DNA of 50,871 nucleotides from Bacillota bacterium. GTDB taxonomy: Bacteria > Bacillota > Sulfobacillia > JAJZYS01 > JAJYTV01. The first letter of the stretch is position 1. Every line of letters starts with the position of its first letter. A program made the position numbers and the translations under genes. Below, piece by piece: positions 35,806 to 43,269 of this stretch. Location: positions 1 through 50,871 of the forward strand of contig JAJZQO010000013.1 of assembly GCA_021847575.1 (NCBI GenBank). The letters are read 5' to 3'. A model generated the notes under the pieces. That model saw nothing but the letters and a program-made list of their open reading frames with translations, was not told the origin of the DNA and ran no database searches.

Positions 35806-36402
35806 TTGTCCACTGCTAACCCGACGAAACCCGCATCGGTGGATCCGGCACCGCTGGCCCTGGGAGCGTTCGCACTCACCACGTTCCTCCTCAGTTGGAT
35901 CAACGCGGGGTTCGCCAGCCCCGCACTGCTCGGTACCGTGGTTGCGACGGCCTGGTTCTACGGGGGCATCATTCAGGTGCTCGTCGGGTTCTGGGAGTTG
36001 AAGGACGGGAAGCTGTTCCCAGGTGTCACGTTCGCATCCTTCGGTGCGTTCTGGATCTCCTTCTCGCTGTTCAACACCCTGTACGTGAGCCACATTCCTG
36101 CGGCAAGCGCGGGCGCGGCGAACGCACTTTTCCTCTCACCCTGGATCGTGTTCACGCTGTACATGCTCATCGGCTCCTTCCGGACCAACGTCGTACTGGT
36201 CATCGCCTTCATTCTGGTGGAACTTGTGCTTGTACCCGCAGTGATGGGTTTCTCCGGGGGCAACGTTGCGATGTTCCATCTGTCCGGTTGGTCGGGACTC
36301 CTGCTTGCCTTGGATGTCTGGTACCTGGCCGCATCAGACATCCTGGCCCACATGTACGGACGCGTCATATTGCCGGTCGGCGCGTTCAAGGTCTCCGCGT
36401 AG
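35806..36402 (+). CDS. Acetate/succinate-type permease (GPR1/FUN34/YaaH family)
   Basis: The start is a TTG at 35806 with AGGGGAG ten bases upstream; no ATG fits. The 198-residue product has six hydrophobic helices, begins with the family signature as DPAPLALGAFALTTF and continues with FYGGIIQVLVGFWE. YaaH-family proteins take up acetate, succinate or other small carboxylates. Being last in the plus arm, it likely imports the substrate or exports an acid product. Confidence 0.87.
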   Translation: MSTANPTKPASVDPAPLALGAFALTTFLLSWINAGFASPALLGTVVATAWFYGGIIQVLVGFWELKDGKLFPGVTFASFGAFWISFSLFNTLYVSHIPAASAGAANALFLSPWIVFTLYMLIGSFRTNVVLVIAFILVELVLVPAVMGFSGGNVAMFHLSGWSGLLLALDVWYLAASDILAHMYGRVILPVGAFKVSA

Positions 36403-36403
36403 C

Positions 36404-36460
36404 GGAGCGCAGTGAGCGCTCCTTGCAGAATCTCCTAGCTGGGGGCGCGACGCCCCCAGC
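36404..36460 (+). terminator. Two tandem perfect hairpins after the permease gene
   Basis: GGAGCGC-AGTGA-GCGCTCC (36404-36422) and GCTGGGGGCG-CGA-CGCCCCCAGC (36438-36460) are perfect stems of 7 and 10 bp. A third stem, CTCCGC-GTA-GCGGAG (36393-36407), spans the permease stop codon and shares bases with the first, so only one of those two can form at a time. No T-runs follow. Confidence 0.5.
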
Positions 36461-36479
36461 GCCCACTCCCCGCAGGGAT

Positions 36480-36526
36480 GTTCGTTGCCCTGGCGGCTTC
36501 ACAGCCGCCAGGGCAACGAACCTTTT
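36480..36526 (+). terminator. 19-bp perfect inverted repeat with TTTT
   Basis: The arms 36480-36498 and 36503-36521 are exact reverse complements around a TCAC loop, followed by CTTTT. It is the strongest terminator-like structure in the window and ends the plus arm. The length and perfection would also fit a small palindromic repeat element. Confidence 0.7.
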
Positions 36527-36823
36527 GGAACCGATGTGCCCCGGTGTGGGCCATCCTGCCACGACTGGGCGGAACGTCTTACAGCTGGCAACAATCGCCG
36601 ATCTTCGCACACATGTACACCTTTCATCGTATCGCCCTGTGTAAGATCAAACCTTGGCAGACAGGTTTCTCGGGTCCCTGCGGCCGCGGCAAAGGCGTCT
36701 TGCGGGTCGTCGGGACCCGTGGCCTTCCCCGGCAAGAGGAAAGTCCACGCATGAGCATAGCCGTCCCGTGCGCGGCGCGGTCCCGTCCCCCTCCGGCAAC
36801 GCCCGCAAGCCACAATCTCGCTA
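36527..36823. other. Convergent spacer
   Basis: About 300 bases between the plus catabolic arm and the minus yhbH-type gene. Apart from the terminator on its left edge I see no gene or clear signal. Confidence 0.45.
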
Positions 36824-37867
36824 TCAGCCGGTAACATCGATACCGAAAAGCTCGTCGAGCGCCCCGAGTACGCTCTGGCGGTCGGTGACGCGCAGGCTGC
36901 GAAAGCGCGGATCCGCAATCTCCGCGAGCGTGCTGCCGAGCCCCGATGGCCGCCCGTGCGGGCGCACCTCGACATAGGCGAAGAGGCCGATCAGCGGCAG
37001 CATCCCCTGCACCAGGTCCCGGGCAAGACGATTGTCCGCGTCGCCCCAATTGTCGCCGTCTGTGAAGTGCAGTACTATAGCCTGCTGACCCCGGCCGTGC
37101 GACTGCGCGCCATACTCGGCCGCAAGCCGGTAGGCCGCGGAGACCTTGGTCCCGCCCGATTCGGCGCGCCGGAAAAACTCGTCCTCGCTGACGCGCTGTG
37201 CTTCGGTGTGGTGGATGATGTAGATGATCTCCAGCGGCCCGTACTGGCGGCGCACGAAGCCCGTGAGCCAGTAGAAGAAACTGCGGCAGAGTTGCTTCTT
37301 CTCGTCCCCCATGCTGCCTGACACGTCGCGCAGGGCCACGATGCGGATGTCCGGCGCCGGCGCGCGCCGTGAGGTCACGCTGCGGAATCTGAGGTCCTCG
37401 TCCGCCAGGGTTAAGGGCGCACCTTTGGCGCGAGCGCGCCTCAGGGCAGCCAGCATGGTCTCCCTGCGCGCGATGCAGGCCCAGTTCCCCACGCGCGAAA
37501 TGCCCTCGGCTTCCGCGCGCTGCACTCCTTGTCCGCCAGGACGTGCCAGGTCCGGCAGACGCCAGCGCCGGTCCAGTACCTGGGCGATCTCCTCCCGCAG
37601 CCAATCGAGCACACTGTCACCCGGCGCGTCGCCGGCCCCACTGCCATGGCCCGGCCCCTCGAGGATGAGTCCGCGCGCGGAATCCGCGAAACGCAAGCGT
37701 CGCTCGCGCAGGACCGGATAGGCAACCCGCAGCGTGTGCTCATCACCGCCCACGATAGCCTCCTCGGCCACGAGCTCTCTCAAATATCCGGATAGCGCTG
37801 CGCGGACGCGCTCCTCGTGTCGTACCGCGTCGCGCTCGGCGCTGCGCTCGAGGAAGTAGTCCTCCAA
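36824..37867 (-). CDS. yhbH: DUF444 VWA-like protein (YeaH/YhbH family)
   Basis: A TTG at 37867 behind GGGGGGA gives 347 residues, slightly shorter than Bacillus YhbH. The C-terminal half is a von Willebrand A-like domain: metal-site DVSGSMG, FFYWLTGFVRRQYG, YIIHHTEAQRVSE, FFRRAESGGTKVS and FTDGDNWGDADN, all typical of DUF444. In Bacillus the gene is needed for efficient sporulation and usually travels with prkA and spoVR; here it instead ends an operon with gerW. The N-terminal basic region is divergent. Confidence 0.85.
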   Translation of the reverse strand: MEDYFLERSAERDAVRHEERVRAALSGYLRELVAEEAIVGGDEHTLRVAYPVLRERRLRFADSARGLILEGPGHGSGAGDAPGDSVLDWLREEIAQVLDRRWRLPDLARPGGQGVQRAEAEGISRVGNWACIARRETMLAALRRARAKGAPLTLADEDLRFRSVTSRRAPAPDIRIVALRDVSGSMGDEKKQLCRSFFYWLTGFVRRQYGPLEIIYIIHHTEAQRVSEDEFFRRAESGGTKVSAAYRLAAEYGAQSHGRGQQAIVLHFTDGDNWGDADNRLARDLVQGMLPLIGLFAYVEVRPHGRPSGLGSTLAEIADPRFRSLRVTDRQSVLGALDELFGIDVTG

Positions 37868-37902
37868 AGTGGATCCCCCCGCACGAGCGGCTAATGGCCA
37901 GC

Positions 37903-38793
37903 CTATGCGGAGGGATCGGCGGCGGTGCAGACTCCCGGCAGGCGCACGGCGTCCGAGACGCGGGTTCGGCCAAAAAAGCCGCCGATCATCAGCAGGTCGC
38001 CAGCATGCGCCCGCTCCCGTTCCAGGAGGGTGTCCGGATCCAGCAGATGCACGTACTGCAGGCGGAAACCGGGGATGCGCGTAAGTGATGCGGAGGTGCG
38101 CCCCAAAAGGCGCGTCACCTCGTACTCGCCATGATCCGCAAACAGACTTTGCGCGTCGCGCAGGCAGGTGTGGATGCGGGATGCAGCTTTCAGCTCGTCG
38201 GGCATCAGCTTGGCGTTCATGGCCGAGTAGGCGAGGCCATGCTCGTCGCGGGCGGTCTCGACGATGTGCACGTCGCACTTGAGTCCGAGATCCCGGAGGG
38301 CCCGGCCGACGCAGCGAGCCTTGTACCAGTCGAGTTCGCCGAAATAGATGGCCTGGGCTCCCGCCAGGCTCAGCAGGCGAAAGGTCAGGGTGACCTGGGA
38401 GCGCAGCACCTCCGGGTGAACGACACCTGCCAGCGTGCGCTCGATCGCCGGTTGGCGCAGCTCTGTCGCAAAGTCCGGCGGGTACACATCGCGCTCGCCG
38501 ATTTGCCAGTAGATGTCCACCCCGTACGCGCGGGCACGCTCCAGGTCGCCTGCCAGGTCCCGTGGGTAAAGCGAAGGGTTGTCGCCCGGGGCGAACTGGC
38601 GCGGGTGGAGAAAGATGCCGAGAACCGTGGCAAAGCCGTCGGCCTTGGCCCGGGCCACGAGCTCGCGGTGCCCGGGGTGCAGGAATCCCCGCGTAAGGAT
38701 GAGGGCCATCTTCCGACCCGTCCCCACCGCCGCCTGCAGTTCCTCGAACGAATGCACCGCGTCCGTCGAAGCCACCTCCGCGAGGCTGCTCAT
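37903..38793 (-). CDS. PanC-like nucleotidyltransferase homologue with altered active site
   Basis: The frame from ATG 38793 encodes 296 residues along the whole length of pantothenate synthetase. TRGFLHPGH keeps the HxGH ATP site, and FLHPRQFAPGDN and YPRDLAGDLERAR match the NPxQF and YPR regions. The pantoate and ATP contacts are changed: FGEKDxQQ is FGELDWYK, RPGHF is replaced by HPEVLRSQ, and SSRN is SAMN. Normal pantothenate synthesis is therefore doubtful; another acid-amine ligation or a loss of catalysis is possible. Neither panB nor panD is near. The gene sits between a SNF2 ATPase gene (12-base gap) and yhbH (35 bases). The ATG has no good ribosome site. Confidence 0.75.
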   Translation of the reverse strand: MSSLAEVASTDAVHSFEELQAAVGTGRKMALILTRGFLHPGHRELVARAKADGFATVLGIFLHPRQFAPGDNPSLYPRDLAGDLERARAYGVDIYWQIGERDVYPPDFATELRQPAIERTLAGVVHPEVLRSQVTLTFRLLSLAGAQAIYFGELDWYKARCVGRALRDLGLKCDVHIVETARDEHGLAYSAMNAKLMPDELKAASRIHTCLRDAQSLFADHGEYEVTRLLGRTSASLTRIPGFRLQYVHLLDPDTLLERERAHAGDLLMIGGFFGRTRVSDAVRLPGVCTAADPSA

Positions 38794-38805
38794 TTCGACA
38801 GGAAA

Positions 38806-40386
38806 CTACACCTTCGGAGACACAACTTCCTGCATGCCCTGTTTCCTGACGCTGAGCGCGAGCTCGTTCATCCTGCGCTCTATGCCCTGCTTGCTCTCCG
38901 TCAGGAAGATCTCCAGCAACTGGCTCTCGAGGGGCTTCTCATGTTCAAGGTGGCGCAGGATGACATCGAGATCGCCGATCACCCGCCGGAACATGTCGAT
39001 CTTCTCGTGCAGGAGCCGCAGAACGTGCTCCTCCACAGTGTCGCGCGCGCAGAGATTGAGGATGCGCACCTCGCGCGTCTGACCGAGCCGATGCACGCGC
39101 CCGATCCTTTGCTCGACCCGCATCGGGTTCCAGGGCAGGTCGTAGTTGACGACGACGGCCGCCGTCTGCAGGTTGAGGCCCTGACCGCCCGCCTCGGTCG
39201 CGACCAGCACGCCGCCCCGCTTGCGGAATGCCAGGATCTCCTCCTGGCGTTGGCGCTGGCTCTGACCACCGTGCATGTAGCGCACTTCGAGACCTGCGTC
39301 TTCCAGCTGACGGCCGAGGTACATCTGCGTCGCACGGTACTCGGTGAACACCAGAGCCGGCTCGCGCAGCCCGCACAAGAGAGCGCGCGCAGCCTCTGCC
39401 TTCTGGTTGTGGCGGATCTCTTCGGCGCAGCGCAGGAGGTCTCTGGTCTCGTCCCCAAACCAGGACTGGCCCATGCGGCGCAGCGTGTCCGCCAGCGCGA
39501 AGCTGGAGGAACAGAGTTCGCGCTGGATCAGAACGAGCGGCAGAATCGTCTCCTGCTGCGCGCGGCGGGCCTGGTACGCCTGCACGAGCAACCGGGTCGC
39601 CCTGTCGTAGAGCCGGCGCTCCGGCGGCGTCAGATCCACCATCAGCAATTCCGCCTTCCGCTCCGGCAAGGCGATCCTGGCCTCCTGCCGCGTGCGGCGC
39701 ACCATGACGGTCGAAAGCTCCTGCCGCAGTTCGTCGACGTTGCGGGGGCGCCGGGGAGCCAGCAGGAAGCGGCGGTAGAACTGCATATACGAGCCGAAGA
39801 CCGAGGGTTTGACGAGTGTCACAAGATTGAACAGTTCCGTCAGTTCGTTCTGGATCGGCGTCGCGGTGACGAGCAGCATGCGACGCCGCGGCAAGCCTGC
39901 CACGAAGGTGTGGTTCTGGCTGCCCCGCGACTTGAGGTGGTGCGCCTCGTCGACGATCACCAGGTCCCATTGCCGCGCTTGGTACACCGTCGCCTGCGGC
40001 GGGCGTTTCGCCCAGTCGAGCGACGCCAGGACGATGCCCGTGTTGGGCGGTACCCTGGGCTGCAACTCGACCTGCCTGCCAAACTTCGTCCGGAGTTCCT
40101 CGCGCCACTGCACCAGCAGCCCTGCGGGACAGAGGATCAGGGCGAGGTTCGCCTCGCCCCGAGCCTTCAGTTCCTCGAGGACGAGGCCAGCCTCGATCGT
40201 CTTGCCGAGGCCCACCTCGTCCGCCAGGAGAGCCGAACCCTGCAGGCGGTCCACGATCTCGCCAGCCGCCATCAGCTGGTGGGGGTAGCGCACGACGCGC
40301 GCACGACGCCAGATGGGTTCCAGTCGCGGCCAGGCGCGCAACCCCGCTGTTGCGCCGTCCGTCAGACCGTCAATAGGACGGGCCAC
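38806..40386 (-). CDS. SNF2-family DEAD/DEAH helicase-like ATPase
   Basis: GTG 40386 overlaps the end of gerW by 17 bases; 526 residues. Motifs are in order: LLADEVGLGKTIEAG (I), VIVDEAHH (II), LLVTATPIQNE (III), LVFTEYRATQMYLG (IV), ATEAGGQGLNLQ (V) and QRIGRVHRLGQ (VI). It is a minimal two-lobe SNF2 motor like YqhH/RapA-type proteins, lacking extra DNA-binding domains. Such proteins translocate on double-stranded DNA to displace bound proteins. Coupling to gerW suggests a role during spore formation. Confidence 0.88.
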   Translation of the reverse strand: MARPIDGLTDGATAGLRAWPRLEPIWRRARVVRYPHQLMAAGEIVDRLQGSALLADEVGLGKTIEAGLVLEELKARGEANLALILCPAGLLVQWREELRTKFGRQVELQPRVPPNTGIVLASLDWAKRPPQATVYQARQWDLVIVDEAHHLKSRGSQNHTFVAGLPRRRMLLVTATPIQNELTELFNLVTLVKPSVFGSYMQFYRRFLLAPRRPRNVDELRQELSTVMVRRTRQEARIALPERKAELLMVDLTPPERRLYDRATRLLVQAYQARRAQQETILPLVLIQRELCSSSFALADTLRRMGQSWFGDETRDLLRCAEEIRHNQKAEAARALLCGLREPALVFTEYRATQMYLGRQLEDAGLEVRYMHGGQSQRQRQEEILAFRKRGGVLVATEAGGQGLNLQTAAVVVNYDLPWNPMRVEQRIGRVHRLGQTREVRILNLCARDTVEEHVLRLLHEKIDMFRRVIGDLDVILRHLEHEKPLESQLLEIFLTESKQGIERRMNELALSVRKQGMQEVVSPKV

Positions 40387-40819
40387 CGTTCATGTCCCGC
40401 CCGCTCTCGGCGAGACGTTCGCCATGGGAACCGGGTCGAATCCAACTGCCGATTTCCTGGAGCAGCTCGGGCGCTTCGTCGAGGACTCTGTCGAGCACCG
40501 CGTTCTGGTCGACTGGCACCAGGTGGACCTCATCCTTGTGCAGCACCAGGAAGCCGACCGGCTGCACGGACACCCCCGCTCCCGAGCCGCCGCCGAACGG
40601 CAGGTGCTCCTCGTCGCCGGCAGCTGTGCGGCGCTCCGGACCCGGGCCGCCGTACTGCCCGCCACCTGCCGCGAATCCGAAGCTGACGCGCGAGATGGGG
40701 ATGATCACACCGCCGCTCTGCGTCTCCACCGCGTCCCCGATCACCGTGTTGACGTCGATCATGTCCTTTATACTCTGCATGGCTGTGGTCATCAGACCTT
40801 GGATCGGGTGCTCGGACAT
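40370..40819 (-). CDS. gerW: GerW/YtfJ-family sporulation protein
   Basis: ATG 40819 is preceded by GAGGAGG. The 149-residue product shows the family pattern MSEHPIQGLMTTAMQSIKDM, VNTVIGDAV, IIPISRVSFGFAAGGG and FGGGSGAGVSVQPVGFLV. In Bacillus GerW is made in the forespore and is needed for normal germination. It leads the operon gerW, SNF2, PanC-like, yhbH. The C-terminal ~25 residues (after WIRPGSHGERLAES) look unconserved. Confidence 0.88.
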   Translation of the reverse strand: MSEHPIQGLMTTAMQSIKDMIDVNTVIGDAVETQSGGVIIPISRVSFGFAAGGGQYGGPGPERRTAAGDEEHLPFGGGSGAGVSVQPVGFLVLHKDEVHLVPVDQNAVLDRVLDEAPELLQEIGSWIRPGSHGERLAESGRDMNGGPSY

Positions 40820-41036
40820 CCCTCAACCGCCTCCTCGGCTTAGGGATGCTCACGTTGTTCAATGCCTACACCTGAGGGCATATGGCGAGCGTGGCAACAG
40901 ATGGTGGCACCGTTCATAACGTGCTCAAATTGGGCTTCCGACCAGCTAACCTCTGGTTTCTTGCATCCACCGCAGGGATATGACGAGCGCATCGCTGATC
41001 CAAGACCGCGCTGCGAGGACGGCGTAAGCAAGGAAA
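40820..41036. other. Upstream region of gerW
   Basis: The ~100 bases before gerW resemble the DNA before the gerW fragment at 43065: both have CATNCCTAAGNCGAGGAGGCGGTT, and AGGTGTAG lies 17 bases before that CAT in both. The shared block may include the promoter, but no standard sigma site is clear. Confidence 0.45.
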
Positions 41037-41092
41037 GGCCCGGCCCGGCCGAACCTGGGGAATCACTTAGGGCACAGGGCTCGGGCCGGGCC
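41037..41092 (-). terminator. Terminator of hicBA
   Basis: GGCCCGGCCCG (41037-41047) pairs perfectly over 11 bp with CGGGCCGGGCC (41082-41092) across a 34-base loop. Read on the minus strand it is followed by TTTCCTT. It lies 53 bases past the hicA stop. Confidence 0.7.
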
Positions 41093-41144
41093 CGCGCTAC
41101 GTGGCTTTGGGCGGCAGGAAGCGGCGTGGCAGTGATTGGTATGG

Positions 41145-41372
41145 CTAGTCGTCGAGGAGCAAGAGGAATTCTTCGACGGACAGTTCGGCAGCCCGGACAA
41201 GTTTTCGAAGTAGCCCACGATCGAGTGTTCGGTGATCCGGAACTGACAAGTTGACCGGCACGCCAGTCTTGATAAGGATGATGTGGCTGCTTTCGCGCCG
41301 CGCGATCAGCCACCCGGCCTTTTGGAGTGCTCGGACCGCCTCACGCCCCGAGATAACGGGAAGAGGTGGCAT
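41145..41372 (-). CDS. hicA: HicA-type mRNA interferase toxin
   Basis: ATG 41372 overlaps the hicB stop (TGATG); 75 residues. The dsRBD-like fold is recognisable: ISGREAVRALQKAGW, the catalytic-histidine segment ESSHIILIKTG, VPDHRTLDRGLLRKLVR. HicA cleaves mRNA and is neutralised by HicB. Antitoxin-first order is the commoner arrangement for stable expression of the pair. Confidence 0.88.
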   Translation of the reverse strand: MPPLPVISGREAVRALQKAGWLIARRESSHIILIKTGVPVNLSVPDHRTLDRGLLRKLVRAAELSVEEFLLLLDD

Positions 41373-41575
41373 CAGAGTGCCACCTCGACCAACTTTCCGC
41401 CAGAAGGTTGCCCGCGCTTATCGGTTTCAACCCTAAGCCAGGACCGTATCGCATCCTTGATGTTCGTCAGAGCTTCCTCTTCAGTTCGCCCTTGCGACAG
41501 GCAACCGGGTAGAGCGGGGCATTCTGCGATGACCCATCCGTCCTCACCGGCCTCCAGGATAACGGGGATCTCCAT
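41372..41575 (-). CDS. hicB: HicB-type antitoxin
   Basis: ATG 41575 has GAGGTGAGGG just upstream; 67 residues. It is the short RNase-H-like HicB domain (VILEAGEDGWVIAECPALPG, GRTEEEALTNIKDAI) without the extra C-terminal HTH or RHH seen in longer HicB proteins. Autoregulation through its own DNA-binding domain is therefore doubtful. Confidence 0.88.
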   Translation of the reverse strand: MEIPVILEAGEDGWVIAECPALPGCLSQGRTEEEALTNIKDAIRSWLRVETDKRGQPSGGKLVEVAL

Positions 41576-41593
41576 CGCCCTCACCTCGGTTTG

Positions 41594-41599
41594 ATTATA
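41594..41599 (-). promoter_or_regulatory. -10 box of hicBA
   Basis: A perfect TATAAT on the minus strand, placing the start near 41587 and only ~12 bases before the hicB ATG. No good -35 hexamer is visible. Confidence 0.5.
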
Positions 41600-41651
41600 C
41601 CGTGGCAATGCTCGAACGCACGGCCCCGCACCGGTGTCTTCAAGGTAGGAG

Positions 41652-42131
41652 GTGAGCCGCACGACGCTCGACCAGTTCGTAGAGCGCTACGGGCCCGACG
41701 TCTACCGCGCAGCACGCCTCTACACAGGAGATGCCGCACTCGCCGAGGACGTGGCGCAGGAGGTCTTGATCGCGGCCGTGCAGACGTTGCACCAGATGCG
41801 GGAACCATCCCGATGGCTGGCGAGAGTCACCCATAACAAGGCTCTGAACGCATTGCGCGCTCAGGGACGCCGGCGCGAGGTGTCGCTGAATGAGGAGCAC
41901 GACGCACCAGTCGACGACCCGGCCGACCGCTACGAAGAGAGTGATGTTGTCCAAGCAGTGCAGCAACTGCCGGTACCCTTGCGCGAGGCTGTTGTCCTAC
42001 GCTACTTCGAAGGCTGGACGCCACAGCAGATTGGAATCCTGCTCCGTCTTCCGGCCGGGACGGTGCGAAGCCGCCTGCACCGTGCTCGGAACACTCTGCG
42101 GTCGATACTTACGGGGGGTGACAGGGAATGA
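41652..42131 (+). CDS. ECF-type RNA polymerase sigma factor
   Basis: GTG 41652 gives 159 residues; AAGG and AGGAG lie just upstream. Region 2 is FVERYGPDVYRAARLYTGD with DVAQEVLIAAV; region 4 is LPVPLREAVVLRYFEGWTP then GTVRSRLHRARNTLR. Nothing else is attached. The next gene starts inside its stop codon (ATGA), the typical sigma/anti-sigma arrangement, so release from the membrane partner probably activates it. Confidence 0.88.
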   Translation: MSRTTLDQFVERYGPDVYRAARLYTGDAALAEDVAQEVLIAAVQTLHQMREPSRWLARVTHNKALNALRAQGRRREVSLNEEHDAPVDDPADRYEESDVVQAVQQLPVPLREAVVLRYFEGWTPQQIGILLRLPAGTVRSRLHRARNTLRSILTGGDRE

Positions 42132-42721
42132 GAAGGCCGCTCGACGACATTCTCCACGACCTGCGTGGTGCAGCGTCTCGCACGATGTCCTCGCCCGACC
42201 TAAAGAAGATGTGCGCAGCGGGACTTGCCACGAAGGTGCGGCGCAGCCCCCGGCTTCCGTGGGCGGTCGGCGCGGCAGTGCTCGTCCTCGCGTTCGGATT
42301 CGGCGGTGCATACCTCGCTCATCACGAACTACCCGCCGGGCAAAGTCAGGTTGCGTTGCCGGTGCCGCAGGGATTCTGGTCACTCAAATCGGTTCAGCAG
42401 CGGGCCGCCACGTTCAGCATCTTCCCGCACCGGACCGGATCGAAGGCCTGTTCGATCGACCATGGCGGTCCTGTGGGACCGTCATACACACCGTTCCACG
42501 GGATCTGCACGACTGAGGTCCTGACGCGACAGACGTACCTCGAGACGTTTCCCAAAGGTCCTCGTCCTGCCGGCATCTGGCGTGCGGTGATGCTCAGCGA
42601 GAGTTGGAAGGGGCCAGCCTCGGAGGGGCAGCATACGGCGGAATGGGTCTTCCTGCTTGACGAGCAGGGTCGCCTCCTGCGTACCATGGTCATCGGTTTG
42701 CCGCCGCAAAACTGGCGCTGA
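42128..42721 (+). CDS. Single-pass membrane protein, probable anti-sigma factor
   Basis: ATG 42128 overlaps the sigma factor stop; 197 residues. About 45 cytoplasmic residues (RRPLDDILHDLRGAAS) precede one membrane helix (LPWAVGAAVLVLAFGFGGAY) and a ~130-residue exterior domain with two cysteines (KACSIDHGG and GICTTEVL). No zinc-binding HxxxCxxC motif is visible in the cytoplasmic part, so it is not a ZAS-type anti-sigma factor. The role is inferred from position. Confidence 0.65.
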   Translation: MRRPLDDILHDLRGAASRTMSSPDLKKMCAAGLATKVRRSPRLPWAVGAAVLVLAFGFGGAYLAHHELPAGQSQVALPVPQGFWSLKSVQQRAATFSIFPHRTGSKACSIDHGGPVGPSYTPFHGICTTEVLTRQTYLETFPKGPRPAGIWRAVMLSESWKGPASEGQHTAEWVFLLDEQGRLLRTMVIGLPPQNWR

Positions 42722-42752
42722 CCCTCATCGGCGAAATTCGGTAGCCACGGAC

Positions 42753-42776
42753 GGGCGAGCGCCTTGACGCTCGCCC
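42753..42776 (+). terminator. Terminator after the sigma/anti-sigma pair
   Basis: GGGCGAGCG and CGCTCGCCC form a perfect 9-bp stem around CCTTGA, 32 bases after the stop. Only CC-CTCCTG follows, not a T-run. Confidence 0.6.
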
Positions 42777-42784
42777 CCTCCTGC

Positions 42785-42901
42785 TTATATCATCTCGGCG
42801 AACATCTCGCCGGCCGCTTCATCGTCTGGAGCCGTGTCTGCCCACACGCAATCCGACCAATACGTGAGCTCCTGCGGCACGCCGCCGATCAGGATGGACA
42901 T
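42785..42901 (-). pseudogene. Short minus-strand frame, possible gene remnant
   Basis: From ATG 42901 a 38-residue frame ends at TAA (42787-42785). The frame stays open about 15 further codons upstream (QLKKQRVLRI). The composition looks protein-like (GGVPQELTYWSDCVWADT) but there is no ribosome site and I recognise no family. It could be the tail of a lost gene. Confidence 0.25.
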
Positions 42902-43002
42902 GATCCGCAGGACGCGTTGCTTCTTTAGTTGCAGAAGAATACCGCTTCAGGATTAGCCTTCCGTGTGTTCTCCGGGCCCGTCAAGCCTGTTTGCGTTGTC
43001 GT

Positions 43003-43065
43003 TCAATCTTTGTTGATGCTCTGCATCGCCGTCGTCATGAGTCCCTGGATCGGATGTTCGGACAT
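43003..43065 (-). pseudogene. 5' fragment of a second gerW copy
   Basis: From ATG 43065 the frame reads MSEHPIQGLMTTAMQSIN, then KD and a stop. Seventeen of the first seventeen residues equal those of the intact gerW start at 40819. The upstream DNA, including CGAGGAGGCGGTT, matches as well. After the stop similarity fades, so this is a truncated, frameshifted duplicate. A conserved leader joined to a broken gene suggests a duplication followed by deletion. Confidence 0.85.
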
Positions 43066-43269
43066 GCCAAACCGCCTCCTCGCCTTAGGCATGCGCACGG
43101 CCGGCGACCACTACACCTGCCGTCTGGCGGGTGTGGCAACTCATGGCCGTCCGACGCGCAAACATCGCGACATGCGCTGATCTGAGACTTGCGGCAGGCC
43201 GAGGGTTGCGGCACCGGAGTGTACCTCGCCCGGGGGCCGCAATCCGGCAACCCCAAGCGCGGAATCTTC

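Noticed and set aside
37903-38793. Ordinary pantothenate synthetase
   Set aside because: Several residues contacting pantoate and ATP are replaced and no pan genes are adjacent.
38131-40686. 851-codon plus-strand frame across the PanC-like, SNF2 and gerW genes
   Set aside because: It is antisense to three well-supported genes and its product has no recognisable motifs.
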